DNA from: Vibrio sp. NTOU-M3
Lineage (GTDB): Bacteria > Pseudomonadota > Gammaproteobacteria > Enterobacterales > Vibrionaceae
Assembly (NCBI RefSeq): GCF_040869035.1
Contig: NZ_CP162100.1
Span: forward strand, 124,001-188,000
Direction of reading: 5' to 3'
DNA length: 64,000 bases
This document shows, piece by piece, positions 29,465 to 38,747 of the stretch (position 1 is the first letter of the stretch; each line of letters opens with the position of its first letter). The position numbers and the translations under genes were made by a program. The notes beneath the pieces were generated by a model. It was not told where the DNA came from. It searched no databases and was given only the letters and a program-made list of their open reading frames with translations.

Positions 29465-30622
29465 GTGATCCCTTACGGCAAACAAGACATCACCCAAGAA
29501 GATATTGATGGAGTGGTAGAAGTACTAAACTCAAACTTTCTAACTCAAGGGCCGAAAGTTCCAGAGTTTGAAAAGTTATTAACTGACCATACAGGAGCAA
29601 ATCATGCTTTAGCTGTGAACAGTGCAACGTCTGCTCTACATATTGCTTGTCTTGCCCTGGGATTAGGTAAGGGTGATTGGTTGTGGACATCTCCAATTAC
29701 CTTTGTCGCATCAGCTAATTGTGGTTTGTATTGTGGTGCGCAAGTGGATTTTGTTGATATCGACTCTGCAACCTACAATTTATGCCCAAAGAAGCTAGAA
29801 GAGAAGTTAATCAAAGCCAAAGCGAGTGGTACTTTGCCCAAGGTGTTAGTGCCAGTGCACTTGTGCGGTCAGCCATGTGACATGCAAGCGATAGGTCGCT
29901 TGGCAAAAGAATATGGCTTTAAAGTTATCGAAGATGCATCACATGCAATTGGGGGGCAGTATCATGGACAACCAATTGGTAATTGTGCATATTCGGATAT
30001 CGCCGTATTTAGTTTTCATCCAGTTAAAATCGTAACAACGGCTGAAGGTGGTGCTGTGGTGACTAACAACAGAGAGTTGGCAGATAAAATGGCGTTGTTG
30101 CGCAGTCATGGTATTACCCGAGAAACTGAACAAATGGTAGGTGAAAGTCACGGCGGTTGGTATTACCAACAAATCGATTTGGGCTTTAACTATAGAATGA
30201 CAGAGTTACAAGCTGCATTGGGTGTGACACAAATGAAGCGCCTAGAGCAGTTCATTACAGCACGCCATCGGTTAGCAAACCGTTATAATGAGTTGTTAAA
30301 GGATTTACCAGTCGTTCTACCTTATCAGCTAGAAAATACTTATTCAGGTCTTCATCTCTATGTTATCCGTCTTCAGTTAGAGAATGTATCTTTGACACAC
30401 AAAGAGGTATTTGATTCGCTTAGAGAAAGAGGGGTGGGAGTAAATTTACATTACATTCCGGTACATACTCAGCCTTATTACGAAAAGATGGGTTTTAGAG
30501 AAGGTGACTTCCCAGAGTCTGAGCAATATTATCGAGAAGCGATTTCGATACCGATGTTTCATGCAATGAGTAATGAGCAACAAGATAAAGTAGTGGAAGT
30601 ACTATCTGAGGTCTTGAATTAG
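29465..30622 (+). CDS. pseC: UDP-4-amino-4,6-dideoxy-N-acetyl-beta-L-altrosamine transaminase (GTG start)
   Basis: The 385-residue PLP-dependent aminotransferase (DegT/DnrJ/EryC1 family) aminates the PseB product. The opening IPYGKQDITQEDIDGVVEVL is the PseC type. FSFHPVKIVTTAEGG near 180 carries the PLP lysine, and GFNYRMTELQAALG lies near 240. There is no ATG at the right place: the GTG at 29465 gives the family start and has GAGAAGAA upstream. A longer open frame reaches into pseB but is not family-like. Confidence 0.94.
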   Translation: MIPYGKQDITQEDIDGVVEVLNSNFLTQGPKVPEFEKLLTDHTGANHALAVNSATSALHIACLALGLGKGDWLWTSPITFVASANCGLYCGAQVDFVDIDSATYNLCPKKLEEKLIKAKASGTLPKVLVPVHLCGQPCDMQAIGRLAKEYGFKVIEDASHAIGGQYHGQPIGNCAYSDIAVFSFHPVKIVTTAEGGAVVTNNRELADKMALLRSHGITRETEQMVGESHGGWYYQQIDLGFNYRMTELQAALGVTQMKRLEQFITARHRLANRYNELLKDLPVVLPYQLENTYSGLHLYVIRLQLENVSLTHKEVFDSLRERGVGVNLHYIPVHTQPYYEKMGFREGDFPESEQYYREAISIPMFHAMSNEQQDKVVEVLSEVLN

Positions 30623-30623
30623 T

Positions 30624-31307
30624 ATGAATATTGCAATTATACCTGCGAGGGGGGGAAGTAAGCGTATCCCTCGCAAAAATATAAAACAGTTCCATGGTAA
30701 GCCGATGATCGCTTATTCAATTGAAGCTGCTTTAAACTCAGGCTGTTTTGATAAAGTCATTGTATCAACCGATGATTCAGAGGTTGCAGACATCGCAAGA
30801 AACTGTGGCGCTGATGTGCCTTTTATACGTCCTGCCGATATATCCGATGATTATGCTACAACCATGGATGTAATGCAGCATGCGGTACAATGGTGTGAGC
30901 ATCGTGGTTATGATGTAAGTAATGTATGTTGTTTATATGCAACGGCTCCTTTTGTGACTTCGGATTTCTTACGAAAAGGCTTAAATATACTCGAGTCTGC
31001 ACAGTGTGAATTTGTGTTTAGTGCGACAAGTTTTCCATTTCCAATCCAGAGAGCGATCAAGCTGTCAGGTAAAGGGGAGGTAAATATGTTTTCGCCTGAG
31101 AATGAAAATTTGCGCTCGCAAGATCTAGAAGATGCGTACCATGATGCAGGGCAGTTTTATTGGGGAAAGAAAACGGCTTTCTTAGAGCGAAAGGCAGTTT
31201 TTGCTCCTCACTCAAGAGTTGTGTTGTTACCAAGAATCTGTGTGCAAGATATTGATACTCAAGAGGATTGGAGTTTTGCTGAGGCTCTGTATGGAGCGTT
31301 GAGGTAG
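30624..31307 (+). CDS. pseF: Pseudaminic acid cytidylyltransferase
   Basis: The 227-residue enzyme activates pseudaminic acid to CMP-Pse. The nucleotide-binding opening is IIPARGGSKRIPRKNIK near residues 4-20, with STDDSEVADIA and the RPADISDDYATTMD block following. YHDAGQFYWGKK near 170 is the PseF/NeuA type. The start is one base after the pseC stop, so the genes are coupled. Confidence 0.95.
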   Translation: MNIAIIPARGGSKRIPRKNIKQFHGKPMIAYSIEAALNSGCFDKVIVSTDDSEVADIARNCGADVPFIRPADISDDYATTMDVMQHAVQWCEHRGYDVSNVCCLYATAPFVTSDFLRKGLNILESAQCEFVFSATSFPFPIQRAIKLSGKGEVNMFSPENENLRSQDLEDAYHDAGQFYWGKKTAFLERKAVFAPHSRVVLLPRICVQDIDTQEDWSFAEALYGALR

Positions 31308-31312
31308 TCAGT

Positions 31313-32359
31313 GTGAAAGTAATATTCAGGACAGATGCATCTCGGTTGATAGGTAGTGGCCATGTAATGCGCTGTTTGGTATTGGCTGAAGTACTGTACT
31401 CACATGGTTGGGAAGTTCAGTTTGCATGCATCCCTCAAGATGGAGATTTAATTCATTTTATTGAAAAAAAAGGCTTTACAGTCATACATCTCAGTCCTCC
31501 TTTAGAGTTTAAAAAGCCTAAATTTGATGGAGATTATGAATCATGGCTACCGTGTAGTGAAAGTGAAGATGCTTTAGAATTTGTTAAAGCTGTTGGCTGT
31601 ACTGATTGGGTTGTTGTTGATCATTATGGTCTTGATTCCCTATGGGAAAAGCAAGTCCGAGGCTCACTCTGTTGTCACCTATTTGCCATTGATGATCTAA
31701 ATCGTAAACATGACTGTAACTTGATTCTCGATCAAAACTTGTGGCCGGAATTACAATCACGTTATAGTTCTTGTTCCGCGAGGAAGCTTCTGGGACCAGA
31801 ATATGCGTTATTACGGCCTCGGTTTAAAGAGCTGAAGCTCATCGCTCCAGAGAAAGAAAATCAAATAATTGCTTTTTTTGGAGGAGCAGATCCAACGCAA
31901 GAATGTGAGAAACTACTGGCGGCTTCCTCAACTTTGGTAAATTTGCCTTTTAAGATCATTGTTGTTACTGGGCGACTCAACTCAAAACATGACGAGTTGC
32001 TAAAATATGCGGAAATAGAGCATATAGAAGTTGTTCAATTTTTGTATGATTTTGAATTTGAGTTAGCAAAAAGTAAGTATGCAATTGGTGCTTCGGGTGT
32101 CAGTAACTGGGAGCGCTTTTGTTTAAATATTCCAGCCACTATTGTTTCAGTCGCAGACAATCAGGTAGTTTTATCTCAATATCTATATAAACAAAAGTTA
32201 GTTTCCTATCTTGGTAGTGGAAAAGAAACAACGTCGGATTTATACCGTAAAGAACTAACTTCCCTAAAACAGCAGTGGGATGATATTTGTCCTTATAAGC
32301 ATTTATCTATTGACGGTTGCGGAGCAAATAAGGTCGTAAAAATAATGGAGTCTTATTAA
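31313..32359 (+). CDS. pseG: UDP-2,4-diacetamido-2,4,6-trideoxy-beta-L-altropyranose hydrolase (GTG start)
   Basis: The 348-residue GT-B-like hydrolase removes UDP from the diacetamido sugar. The opening RTDASRLIGSGHVMRCLVLA near residues 5-24 is the family signature, with VVDHYGLD near 101 and FFGGADPTQECEKLL near 185. The later IGASGVSNWERFCLNIPA block near 258 replaces the donor site of related transferases. It uses a GTG start. It overlaps pseH by one base (TAATG). Confidence 0.93.
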   Translation: MKVIFRTDASRLIGSGHVMRCLVLAEVLYSHGWEVQFACIPQDGDLIHFIEKKGFTVIHLSPPLEFKKPKFDGDYESWLPCSESEDALEFVKAVGCTDWVVVDHYGLDSLWEKQVRGSLCCHLFAIDDLNRKHDCNLILDQNLWPELQSRYSSCSARKLLGPEYALLRPRFKELKLIAPEKENQIIAFFGGADPTQECEKLLAASSTLVNLPFKIIVVTGRLNSKHDELLKYAEIEHIEVVQFLYDFEFELAKSKYAIGASGVSNWERFCLNIPATIVSVADNQVVLSQYLYKQKLVSYLGSGKETTSDLYRKELTSLKQQWDDICPYKHLSIDGCGANKVVKIMESY

Positions 32360-32907
32360 TGAGCATCACAAAAAAAATGGATTTTATTCCACTTTCTCCT
32401 AATGACTTGGATATGATTTTGGAGTGGCGTAATGCGCCTGAAGTTCGCTCAAAGATGTACACAAGCCATGAAATATCTTTAGAAGAGCATAAAGCATGGT
32501 TTAAGAGACTGAAAGAAGATAAAACAAAAGCTTACTTTCTTGCTCAACTAAATGGTAAAGCTGTTGGTGTCGTAGGCTTTTCTGAGATTAATATTGTCCA
32601 TAGGATTGCTACTTGGGCATTCTATACATCACCTAATGCTCCGAGAGGCACGGGATCTTTAATGGAATATTATGCGTTAGAGTATGCGTTTACAGCCTTA
32701 AAACTTCACAAGTTACGTTGTGAAGTTTTAGGTTTCAACCAAGTTGTTGTTAAGCTGCATAAAAAGTTTGGCTTTATTGAAGAGGGTAAGCATAGAGACG
32801 CTTTCTTTGATGGTCAGGCTTATCATGATATTGTTCACTTAGGGATTTTGGCTCAAGAGTGGGAAGCAGTCAAAAGTGATTTACAAACCAAACTTAAGTT
32901 AGTTTAG
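32359..32907 (+). CDS. pseH: UDP-4-amino-4,6-dideoxy-N-acetyl-beta-L-altrosamine N-acetyltransferase
   Basis: The 182-residue GNAT-fold enzyme acetylates the 4-amino group made by PseC. ILEWRNAPEVRSKMYTS near residues 20-36 is the PseH/RimJ-type opening. The acetyl-CoA region (GTGSLMEYYALEYAF) lies near 95, with LRCEVLGFNQVVVKLHKKFGF following, quoted in part. It is tightly coupled to pseG and lies 4 bases before pseI. Confidence 0.92.
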   Translation: MSITKKMDFIPLSPNDLDMILEWRNAPEVRSKMYTSHEISLEEHKAWFKRLKEDKTKAYFLAQLNGKAVGVVGFSEINIVHRIATWAFYTSPNAPRGTGSLMEYYALEYAFTALKLHKLRCEVLGFNQVVVKLHKKFGFIEEGKHRDAFFDGQAYHDIVHLGILAQEWEAVKSDLQTKLKLV

Positions 32908-32911
32908 TTAT

Positions 32912-33958
32912 ATGAAAAAAGAAATATCAATTGACGGTCGTAAAATCGGGCCAGATTTTCCTCCTTACATAATTGCAGAACTCTCAGCTAATCATAACGG
33001 CGATATTAACCGAGCTTTCCTAATTATGGAAGAAGCGAAAAAAGCAGGTGCTGATGCAATAAAGCTACAAACTTATACTCATGAGACGATCACGATGGAT
33101 TGTGACTCTGAAGAGTTTCAAATTCATGGTGGTCTATGGGACGGCCAAACTTTGTATGAATTGTACAAAAAGGCTCATATGCCTTGGAGTTGGCATAAGC
33201 CATTATTTGAAAAAGCTAAAGAGCTTGGTATTACAATTTTTAGCTCTCCATTCGACTTTACCGCTGTAGAATTATTAGAAGAGTTGGGAGCACCAGCTTA
33301 TAAAATTGCATCATTTGAAGTTATTGATTTACCTTTGATCAAGAAAGTCGCTCAGACAGGTAAGCCAATGATTATTTCAACAGGCATGGCGAACGAAAAA
33401 GAGATTGAAGAAGCAATAAAAACGGCCAAAGAGAATGGTTGTCAGGAGCTAGTTGTTCTTCACTGTGTTAGTGGTTATCCTGCACCGGCAGAGCAGTACA
33501 ATCTTAGAACAATAACAGATATAGCTGAACGTTTTGATGTACTTTCAGGGTTGTCGGATCACACAATAGACAATGCTACTGCAGTTACTTCTGTCGCACT
33601 TGGTGCTTGTTTGATTGAGAAACATGTGACTATGGACCGTAGTGGTGGTGGAGCTGATGATAGTTTCTCTCTTGAACCATTAGAGCTCAAAGCTTTATGT
33701 CAAGACACGAAGACAGCATGGCAGGCTCTCGGCAAAGTTAACTATGAAAGAACGGAAGCTGAAAAAGGCAATGTGAAGTTTCGTCGTTCTTTGTATGTAG
33801 TGAAAGATATAGAAGCAGGTGAAGAGCTTACACCAGACAATGTTCGTAGTATTCGTCCTGGTTTTGGGCTGGAGCCAAAATACTATGAAAAGGTAATTGG
33901 AAAAGTTGCTAAAGTTCATATTGTTCGTGGAACACCTTTATCTTTTGAATTAATTTAA
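32912..33958 (+). CDS. pseI: Pseudaminic acid synthase
   Basis: The 348-residue NeuB-family enzyme condenses the 6-deoxy-diacetamido-altrose with phosphoenolpyruvate. The TIM-barrel part has IIAELSANHNGD near 22, DAIKLQTYTHETIT near 50, STGMANEKEI and the LSDHTID metal region near 205. The C-terminal SAF/antifreeze-like domain begins near 285 (FRRSLYVVKDIEAGEEL). It completes the pse set. A short hairpin lies between it and wzx. Confidence 0.95.
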   Translation: MKKEISIDGRKIGPDFPPYIIAELSANHNGDINRAFLIMEEAKKAGADAIKLQTYTHETITMDCDSEEFQIHGGLWDGQTLYELYKKAHMPWSWHKPLFEKAKELGITIFSSPFDFTAVELLEELGAPAYKIASFEVIDLPLIKKVAQTGKPMIISTGMANEKEIEEAIKTAKENGCQELVVLHCVSGYPAPAEQYNLRTITDIAERFDVLSGLSDHTIDNATAVTSVALGACLIEKHVTMDRSGGGADDSFSLEPLELKALCQDTKTAWQALGKVNYERTEAEKGNVKFRRSLYVVKDIEAGEELTPDNVRSIRPGFGLEPKYYEKVIGKVAKVHIVRGTPLSFELI

Positions 33959-33971
33959 TCACACCATAAAA

Positions 33972-33993
33972 TGGTGGAGGAAATTCTCCACCA
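33972..33993 (+). other. Hairpin between pseI and wzx
   Basis: TGGTGGAG and CTCCACCA form a perfect 8-bp stem with loop GAAATT, ending 9 bases before the wzx ATG. No U-tract follows, so it is not a typical terminator. It may slow ribosomes or protect the upstream mRNA end, marking the step from pse to AT-rich genes. Confidence 0.4.
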
Positions 33994-34002
33994 ATATTAC
34001 TC

Positions 34003-35268
34003 ATGTCACTAACTAGAAACTCTACAATATATTTGCTGTCAAATATTATTAATGCAGCAATCCCGTTTCTACTTTTGCCTATCTTAACAAGGACTCTATC
34101 CCCTGAAGAGTATGGGCAAGTCGCAATGTTTCAGACCTTTATTGTAGGTTTGACTGCATTTGTCGGGGTTAATTCGATAGGTGCTGCTAACCGAAAATTT
34201 TATGATGAAGGTAATAGTAAAAAAGAACTTAGTAAATTCAATGGTGCGTGTATACAAATATTACTAGGGTCTAGCTTAATATTATTAATATTAGCTTATA
34301 TTTTTATAGATTCTTTAAAGTTGTTTTTATCTATACCCGCAAGTTGGATATATAGTGCATTGCTAGTTTCCATTCTTATTTTTATCTTGAACTTTAGGCT
34401 AGGGCAATGGCAGGTACGTGGTGAAGCAATTAAATATGGCGCATTACAGATATGTAATAGCATACTTAATATGGGGTTGTCTTTGCTATTAGTTGTCGTA
34501 TTGCATCATGGTTCTCAAGGACGAGTCGATGGTCAGATTATTGCTGCGGTATTAGTCTCTGTCATAGCATTATTTTTACTGAAAAAAGATAAGTTAGTCA
34601 AACTTTATGCTTGGAGACCAGATCTTATAAAGCAAATTTTATCTTTTGGCATTCCATTGATACCTCATATATTTGGTGTTTTTTTACTTTCAGCAGTTGA
34701 TCGTTTCGTTATTAATCAAAAACTAGGTTTAAGTCAGGCTGGAATTTATATGGTTGCAGTACAATTAAGCATGGCATTGAGTGTAATATTTGATGCTATC
34801 AATAAAGCTTATGTTCCTTGGTTATATGATATTTTGAAACATAATAGAGCTAACGAAAAAAGAATGGTCGTTAAATATACTTACTATTATTTTTTCCTAC
34901 TAATGTTACTTGTGCCAGTTATTCTTTTTATTAGCCCGTGGATATTGACATTTGTCTCCGGTGAAAAGTATAGCTCAGCTTCTCAAATTATTGGATTACT
35001 CTGCTTTGGCCAAATATTAAATGGTATGTACTTAATGGTTACTAATTATGTTTTTTATGCGAAAAAAACGGGAAAATTAGCGATAGTAACAATTTCCTCA
35101 GGGCTTATTAATATTTTTCTATTGTTCATATTGATAGAAAAACTAGGTGTTTTAGGTGCAGCATTAGCTTTTTTAATATCTAAATGTATTCAGTTTTTAT
35201 TTACTTGGATTTTAGCTAGTAGAGTAGTTCAGATGCCTTGGTTTATTTTTCGTAAATATGACCTGTAA
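34003..35268 (+). CDS. wzx: Wzx-type polysaccharide flippase
   Basis: The 421-residue polytopic inner-membrane protein has about 12 hydrophobic segments and opens with IYLLSNIINAAIPFLLLPIL and TRTLSPEEYGQVAMFQT, the polysaccharide biosynthesis (MOP) family pattern. A flippase moves the undecaprenyl-linked repeat unit to the periplasm. Position between pse genes and glycosyltransferase/polymerase genes fits. The G+C content drops sharply from here on, suggesting separate acquisition. Confidence 0.88.
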   Translation: MSLTRNSTIYLLSNIINAAIPFLLLPILTRTLSPEEYGQVAMFQTFIVGLTAFVGVNSIGAANRKFYDEGNSKKELSKFNGACIQILLGSSLILLILAYIFIDSLKLFLSIPASWIYSALLVSILIFILNFRLGQWQVRGEAIKYGALQICNSILNMGLSLLLVVVLHHGSQGRVDGQIIAAVLVSVIALFLLKKDKLVKLYAWRPDLIKQILSFGIPLIPHIFGVFLLSAVDRFVINQKLGLSQAGIYMVAVQLSMALSVIFDAINKAYVPWLYDILKHNRANEKRMVVKYTYYYFFLLMLLVPVILFISPWILTFVSGEKYSSASQIIGLLCFGQILNGMYLMVTNYVFYAKKTGKLAIVTISSGLINIFLLFILIEKLGVLGAALAFLISKCIQFLFTWILASRVVQMPWFIFRKYDL

Positions 35269-35435
35269 AAAATTGATAAGAGCTAGAAAGTGTCTTATCA
35301 AGAATTTTCGATTTTTATAATGGAAATTCTTAATTTTAATCATTTGAATATAATGAACTTATACGTTTATTGAAAAGTACAACAAAATCATCTATTAAAA
35401 TCTGTGTTTAAAATTTACTGAGTGTAGAAGTATAA
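35269..35435. other. AT-rich intergenic gap downstream of wzx
   Basis: These 167 bases are extremely AT-rich and hold no gene that I can see. They separate wzx from the next glycosyltransferase gene and may contain an internal promoter, but no clear -35/-10 pair stands out against the AT background. Confidence 0.35.
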
Positions 35436-36368
35436 ATGAATGACTTGAAGAAAAGTTTAATAATTTTTTCAAAATCAGATTATCAACTATTAAATGCAAT
35501 CATTGCAATACGTAAGAATAATCAAGTATATGAAGAGTTAATTATATGCCATTTAGGATACTGGAATAATCAATCTTTATTAAGACATCATATTGAAGGT
35601 CACAAATTTACTTTTTTTGATAATGAAAATGAAGTATTGTCTTATATCAAGAATAAAAAAATAGATATAATATCAGCTAAATTTAATCCATTATTAAAAA
35701 TTAATCTTAATATTGATAAATATATATGTATTGATGATGGACTTGGTAGTTATGCTAATTTTTTTCATTTATATAAAGCAGCAATTAGAGAAAAAAACAC
35801 TATTAAGTTAAAACTTTTATATCCAGTTTACTTTTTTGCTACTATAATCATGCATAAGCTTGGTTTTTATGAAAAAGATCATGTATATAAGAATGGTGAA
35901 ATAGACGTAGAATATAAGAATCATTTGCTTAAGATTCTATCTGAATTAGCTATTGACCATAATGCCAATAAACTAGAGATAAAAAATAAGAATAGAGTTT
36001 TATTTTGTAGTCAACCATATGTTGATCTTGGTGTTCTATCTACAGCCGAATATGAAATATTTTTAAATAAAGTACAAAACTATTTTGGTGAAAATATTTT
36101 AATACTAAAACATCCTGGTGACAAATTATTTAGTTATAAAGGATATGACGTTGTTGAATGTGACATGTTTGAAATTTTTATGGCCAATAACATAAATAAC
36201 ATCAGTGTAGTAACTTCAATAAATAGTACCTGTTTGTTAACAGCATCATCTGTTTTTGATATTAGATCAATATCATTTCATGATGAAAAAACAAAGAATT
36301 TAAATGATTCTTTTTCTAAAGAAATAGAATTACTTTGGAATAAGTATATTTTTAGAGTTGGTATTTAA
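35436..36368 (+). CDS. Putative glycosyltransferase with sialyltransferase-type DDG and HP motifs (candidate pseudaminyltransferase)
   Basis: I do not recognise the 310-residue protein by overall similarity. It carries three short motifs in the order seen in bacterial sialyl- and polysialyltransferases (GT52, GT38, GT80): D100-D101-G102 in CIDDGLGSY, H226-P227 in LKHPGDK, and a serine/threonine-rich TSINSTCLL near 260. These families use CMP-activated nonulosonic acids. The gene lies directly downstream of a complete CMP-pseudaminate pathway and wzx, so transfer of pseudaminic acid is a reasoned guess. Very AT-rich composition and many AAT/ATA codons set it apart from the chromosome. It ends one base before the GT2 start. 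Confidence 0.6.
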   Translation: MNDLKKSLIIFSKSDYQLLNAIIAIRKNNQVYEELIICHLGYWNNQSLLRHHIEGHKFTFFDNENEVLSYIKNKKIDIISAKFNPLLKINLNIDKYICIDDGLGSYANFFHLYKAAIREKNTIKLKLLYPVYFFATIIMHKLGFYEKDHVYKNGEIDVEYKNHLLKILSELAIDHNANKLEIKNKNRVLFCSQPYVDLGVLSTAEYEIFLNKVQNYFGENILILKHPGDKLFSYKGYDVVECDMFEIFMANNINNISVVTSINSTCLLTASSVFDIRSISFHDEKTKNLNDSFSKEIELLWNKYIFRVGI

Positions 36369-36369
36369 T

Positions 36370-37197
36370 ATGGATTTTGATTTTTGTGTATTAATGTCGG
36401 TTTATGAAAAAGATAATGAAAATTATTTGAATGAGGCATTGGAAAGTTTATTATCTCAAACAGTAAAAGCAAATGAAGTTATTATGATTGCTGATGGTCC
36501 GCTTAAAGATGGTCAAATCTCAATAATAAATAAGTTTAAAAAAATATTGAATATTAGAATTATAAATCTGGATGAGAATAAAGGCCTTGCTCATGCTTTA
36601 AAAATAGGAGTTGAAAGCTCTAACTATGAGTGGATAGCTAGAATGGATTCTGATGATATTTGCTACCCAGAGCGATTTGCATTGCAAACAGAGTATTTAA
36701 AACTAAATCCGAGTATTGATATTGTAGGAGGGAATATTACAGAATTTCAGATAAAAGGAAAAACAATTTCTAAAAGATTAGTTAAAGAAAATCATGAAAA
36801 AATAATAGAATTTTCAAAGTTTTTTTCACCAATGAATCATGTTACGGTGATGTTTAGAAAGTCAGCAGTGTTAAATGCGGGGAACTATAATCAAAAGTAT
36901 ACTATGATGGAAGATTATCCTTTATGGATGGCTATGATTAGTAATGGTGCTCAGTTTCATAATATACAACGTCCTCTGGTTGATGTCAGAGTTGAAGGAT
37001 TAAGCTCCCGTAGAAAAGGTCTTAAATATGCTAAAACAGAAGCGAATATGTTGATCGACTTTTATAAGAAAAAATATATTAAGCTTCATCACCTAATCAT
37101 AAATTTAACTATTAGGTTTCCAATAAGGACAATCGCAAGCCCAATGATTAAGTATGCATATATGTTGACAAGGGGAAAAAGCAAATTTAATAACTAA
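36370..37197 (+). CDS. Glycosyltransferase family 2 protein
   Basis: The 275-residue GT-A enzyme opens FDFCVLMSVYEKDNENYLNEALESLLSQT, quoted in part from residues 3-31. The DSDD metal/nucleotide motif is ARMDSDDICYPERF near 95, and the catalytic region EDYPLWM near 178 follows. The frame is open from a TTG at 36358, but the ATG at 36370 directly follows the previous stop. It should link a sugar of the repeat unit; with the preceding gene it is one of only two transferases in this cluster. Confidence 0.85.
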   Translation: MDFDFCVLMSVYEKDNENYLNEALESLLSQTVKANEVIMIADGPLKDGQISIINKFKKILNIRIINLDENKGLAHALKIGVESSNYEWIARMDSDDICYPERFALQTEYLKLNPSIDIVGGNITEFQIKGKTISKRLVKENHEKIIEFSKFFSPMNHVTVMFRKSAVLNAGNYNQKYTMMEDYPLWMAMISNGAQFHNIQRPLVDVRVEGLSSRRKGLKYAKTEANMLIDFYKKKYIKLHHLIINLTIRFPIRTIASPMIKYAYMLTRGKSKFNN

Positions 37198-37496
37198 ATT
37201 ATGAAATGTAATTGAGAAACTATCTTAAAGTGAAATTTGTATCTTAAGATTATTTTTAATGCTCATCATATTTTAACTAGTCAATCGAAATTATAATTAA
37301 GTATAGGCACTTTACTCATATTATATTTAGTATTATTGATATGCAAGCTGCAATAGTCTAAGATATCATTTGTTGTTATTAAAATTAAGAATTGCATTGC
37401 TTTCGATTACTTCGACTGATGAATATGGTTTAATAGGTTATAATTCATTACTATTTGAATTTATAAATAATTTTAGCCATTAAAGTTGTAAAGCAA
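37198..37496. other. AT-rich intergenic stretch before the Wzy-like gene
   Basis: No reading frame with coding character is seen in these 299 bases on either strand. Base composition is overwhelmingly A and T. It may hold remnants of a lost gene or a promoter for the polymerase gene; nothing specific can be supported. Confidence 0.35.
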
Positions 37497-38747
37497 TTGT
37501 TATTGAAAAATAGATCGTATTATTTATTTTTATCAGATATAGATAAGAGAGTAATTAGTTTGCAAATTGATACCTATAAATTGAGAGTTATTATCACATT
37601 TCTTGGGTGTTGCATAACTTCTCTTGTGTTATTTTCACCCGGAAGTATTACATCAGTAATAGGGCCTTCTGGTTCTATATTGTCCTTATTGTTAATTTTT
37701 TTAATTGTATTGTTTGGTTGTAATAAAGGTAACCACTCTCTCTATCTAAGTTCAAAAGATACAAAAGTAGTGCTTTTCATCTTTGTGTTTTTTTTATTTT
37801 CCATGTTAATTACTATATGGCAAACATTTACATATATGGGAGATGCAGGTAATTTTTTTGATTTGCTTAAATTTACTAATATATTGAGCCCTTTTTTATT
37901 TGTGGCATTAATGCCCTGGAGTGATATCAGTATATTGGATAAATATATATCTAAAGCCTTTCTGTTTTATTTAGCATTAACAATAATGTTGATTTTTGTT
38001 CAAAATATTATTCCAGAACTACCTTTTTGGCGTTTTATTTCTGAAAGTGTACATTATAAATACTTACACAGTAGACCTTTTGGGTTAAGTGGTAGTCCAA
38101 CTCAAACTGCGTTTGTTATCTTATTTATATCTTTCTTTTTCTTCGTAAGAAAAAAATATCATTTATTTTTACTCTCTGGAGTTATTTTATTTCTAGTTCA
38201 AAATAAAATAACTATTTTAGTGTTTGTTATTTCAATTATATATATATTATTGTCTTCTAAGCTATCTTACATTGGAAAAATATTACTTATTTTATTTTTT
38301 ATGAGCTTAGTTTTTTATATTGCATCTGTTTCATCAGATTTAGCTTCGTTTGTATTTGATAATAAAAGATTATTAGAGAGTAATACTTATACACATAGAA
38401 TGGATTTAATGTCATTTATCTTTAATGAAATGCAAGATTGGCACTTTTTTCTCCTTGGGCTTCCTGATAAAGACTTTTGGATCGAAGAGTTTGGGGCATT
38501 TGATATGATGTATGCGTTAGTCATATTTAGATTTGGAGTATTGTTCTTTGTACTGTTTTTAGTTGTATTATTCTATATCTCTATAGGGATATTTGAAGGT
38601 AGGAGTAAAGTTATTTGTGCTCTCTTCATATTCGGAACAAGCTTTACAATGATCGGTCTATTTCATTCTAGGTATGGGATACTTTGTTCTTGGGTTATTG
38701 CTTTAAGCCTTTGGTATATCTCTTATAATAGAATAAAACATTATTGA
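37497..38747 (+). CDS. wzy: Wzy-like O-antigen/capsule polymerase (start uncertain)
   Basis: The protein, up to 416 residues, is very hydrophobic with 10 or more membrane segments and a larger polar stretch near residues 280-330 that contains YTHRMDLMSFIFNEM, as in Wzy proteins. It has little sequence signature beyond this, which is normal for polymerases. No ATG fits: the TTG at 37497 opens the frame and the TTG at 37560, with GAGAG upstream, is an alternative. It would polymerise repeat units in the periplasm together with Wzx (34003) and Wzz (45400). Confidence 0.75.
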   Translation: MLLKNRSYYLFLSDIDKRVISLQIDTYKLRVIITFLGCCITSLVLFSPGSITSVIGPSGSILSLLLIFLIVLFGCNKGNHSLYLSSKDTKVVLFIFVFFLFSMLITIWQTFTYMGDAGNFFDLLKFTNILSPFLFVALMPWSDISILDKYISKAFLFYLALTIMLIFVQNIIPELPFWRFISESVHYKYLHSRPFGLSGSPTQTAFVILFISFFFFVRKKYHLFLLSGVILFLVQNKITILVFVISIIYILLSSKLSYIGKILLILFFMSLVFYIASVSSDLASFVFDNKRLLESNTYTHRMDLMSFIFNEMQDWHFFLLGLPDKDFWIEEFGAFDMMYALVIFRFGVLFFVLFLVVLFYISIGIFEGRSKVICALFIFGTSFTMIGLFHSRYGILCSWVIALSLWYISYNRIKHY

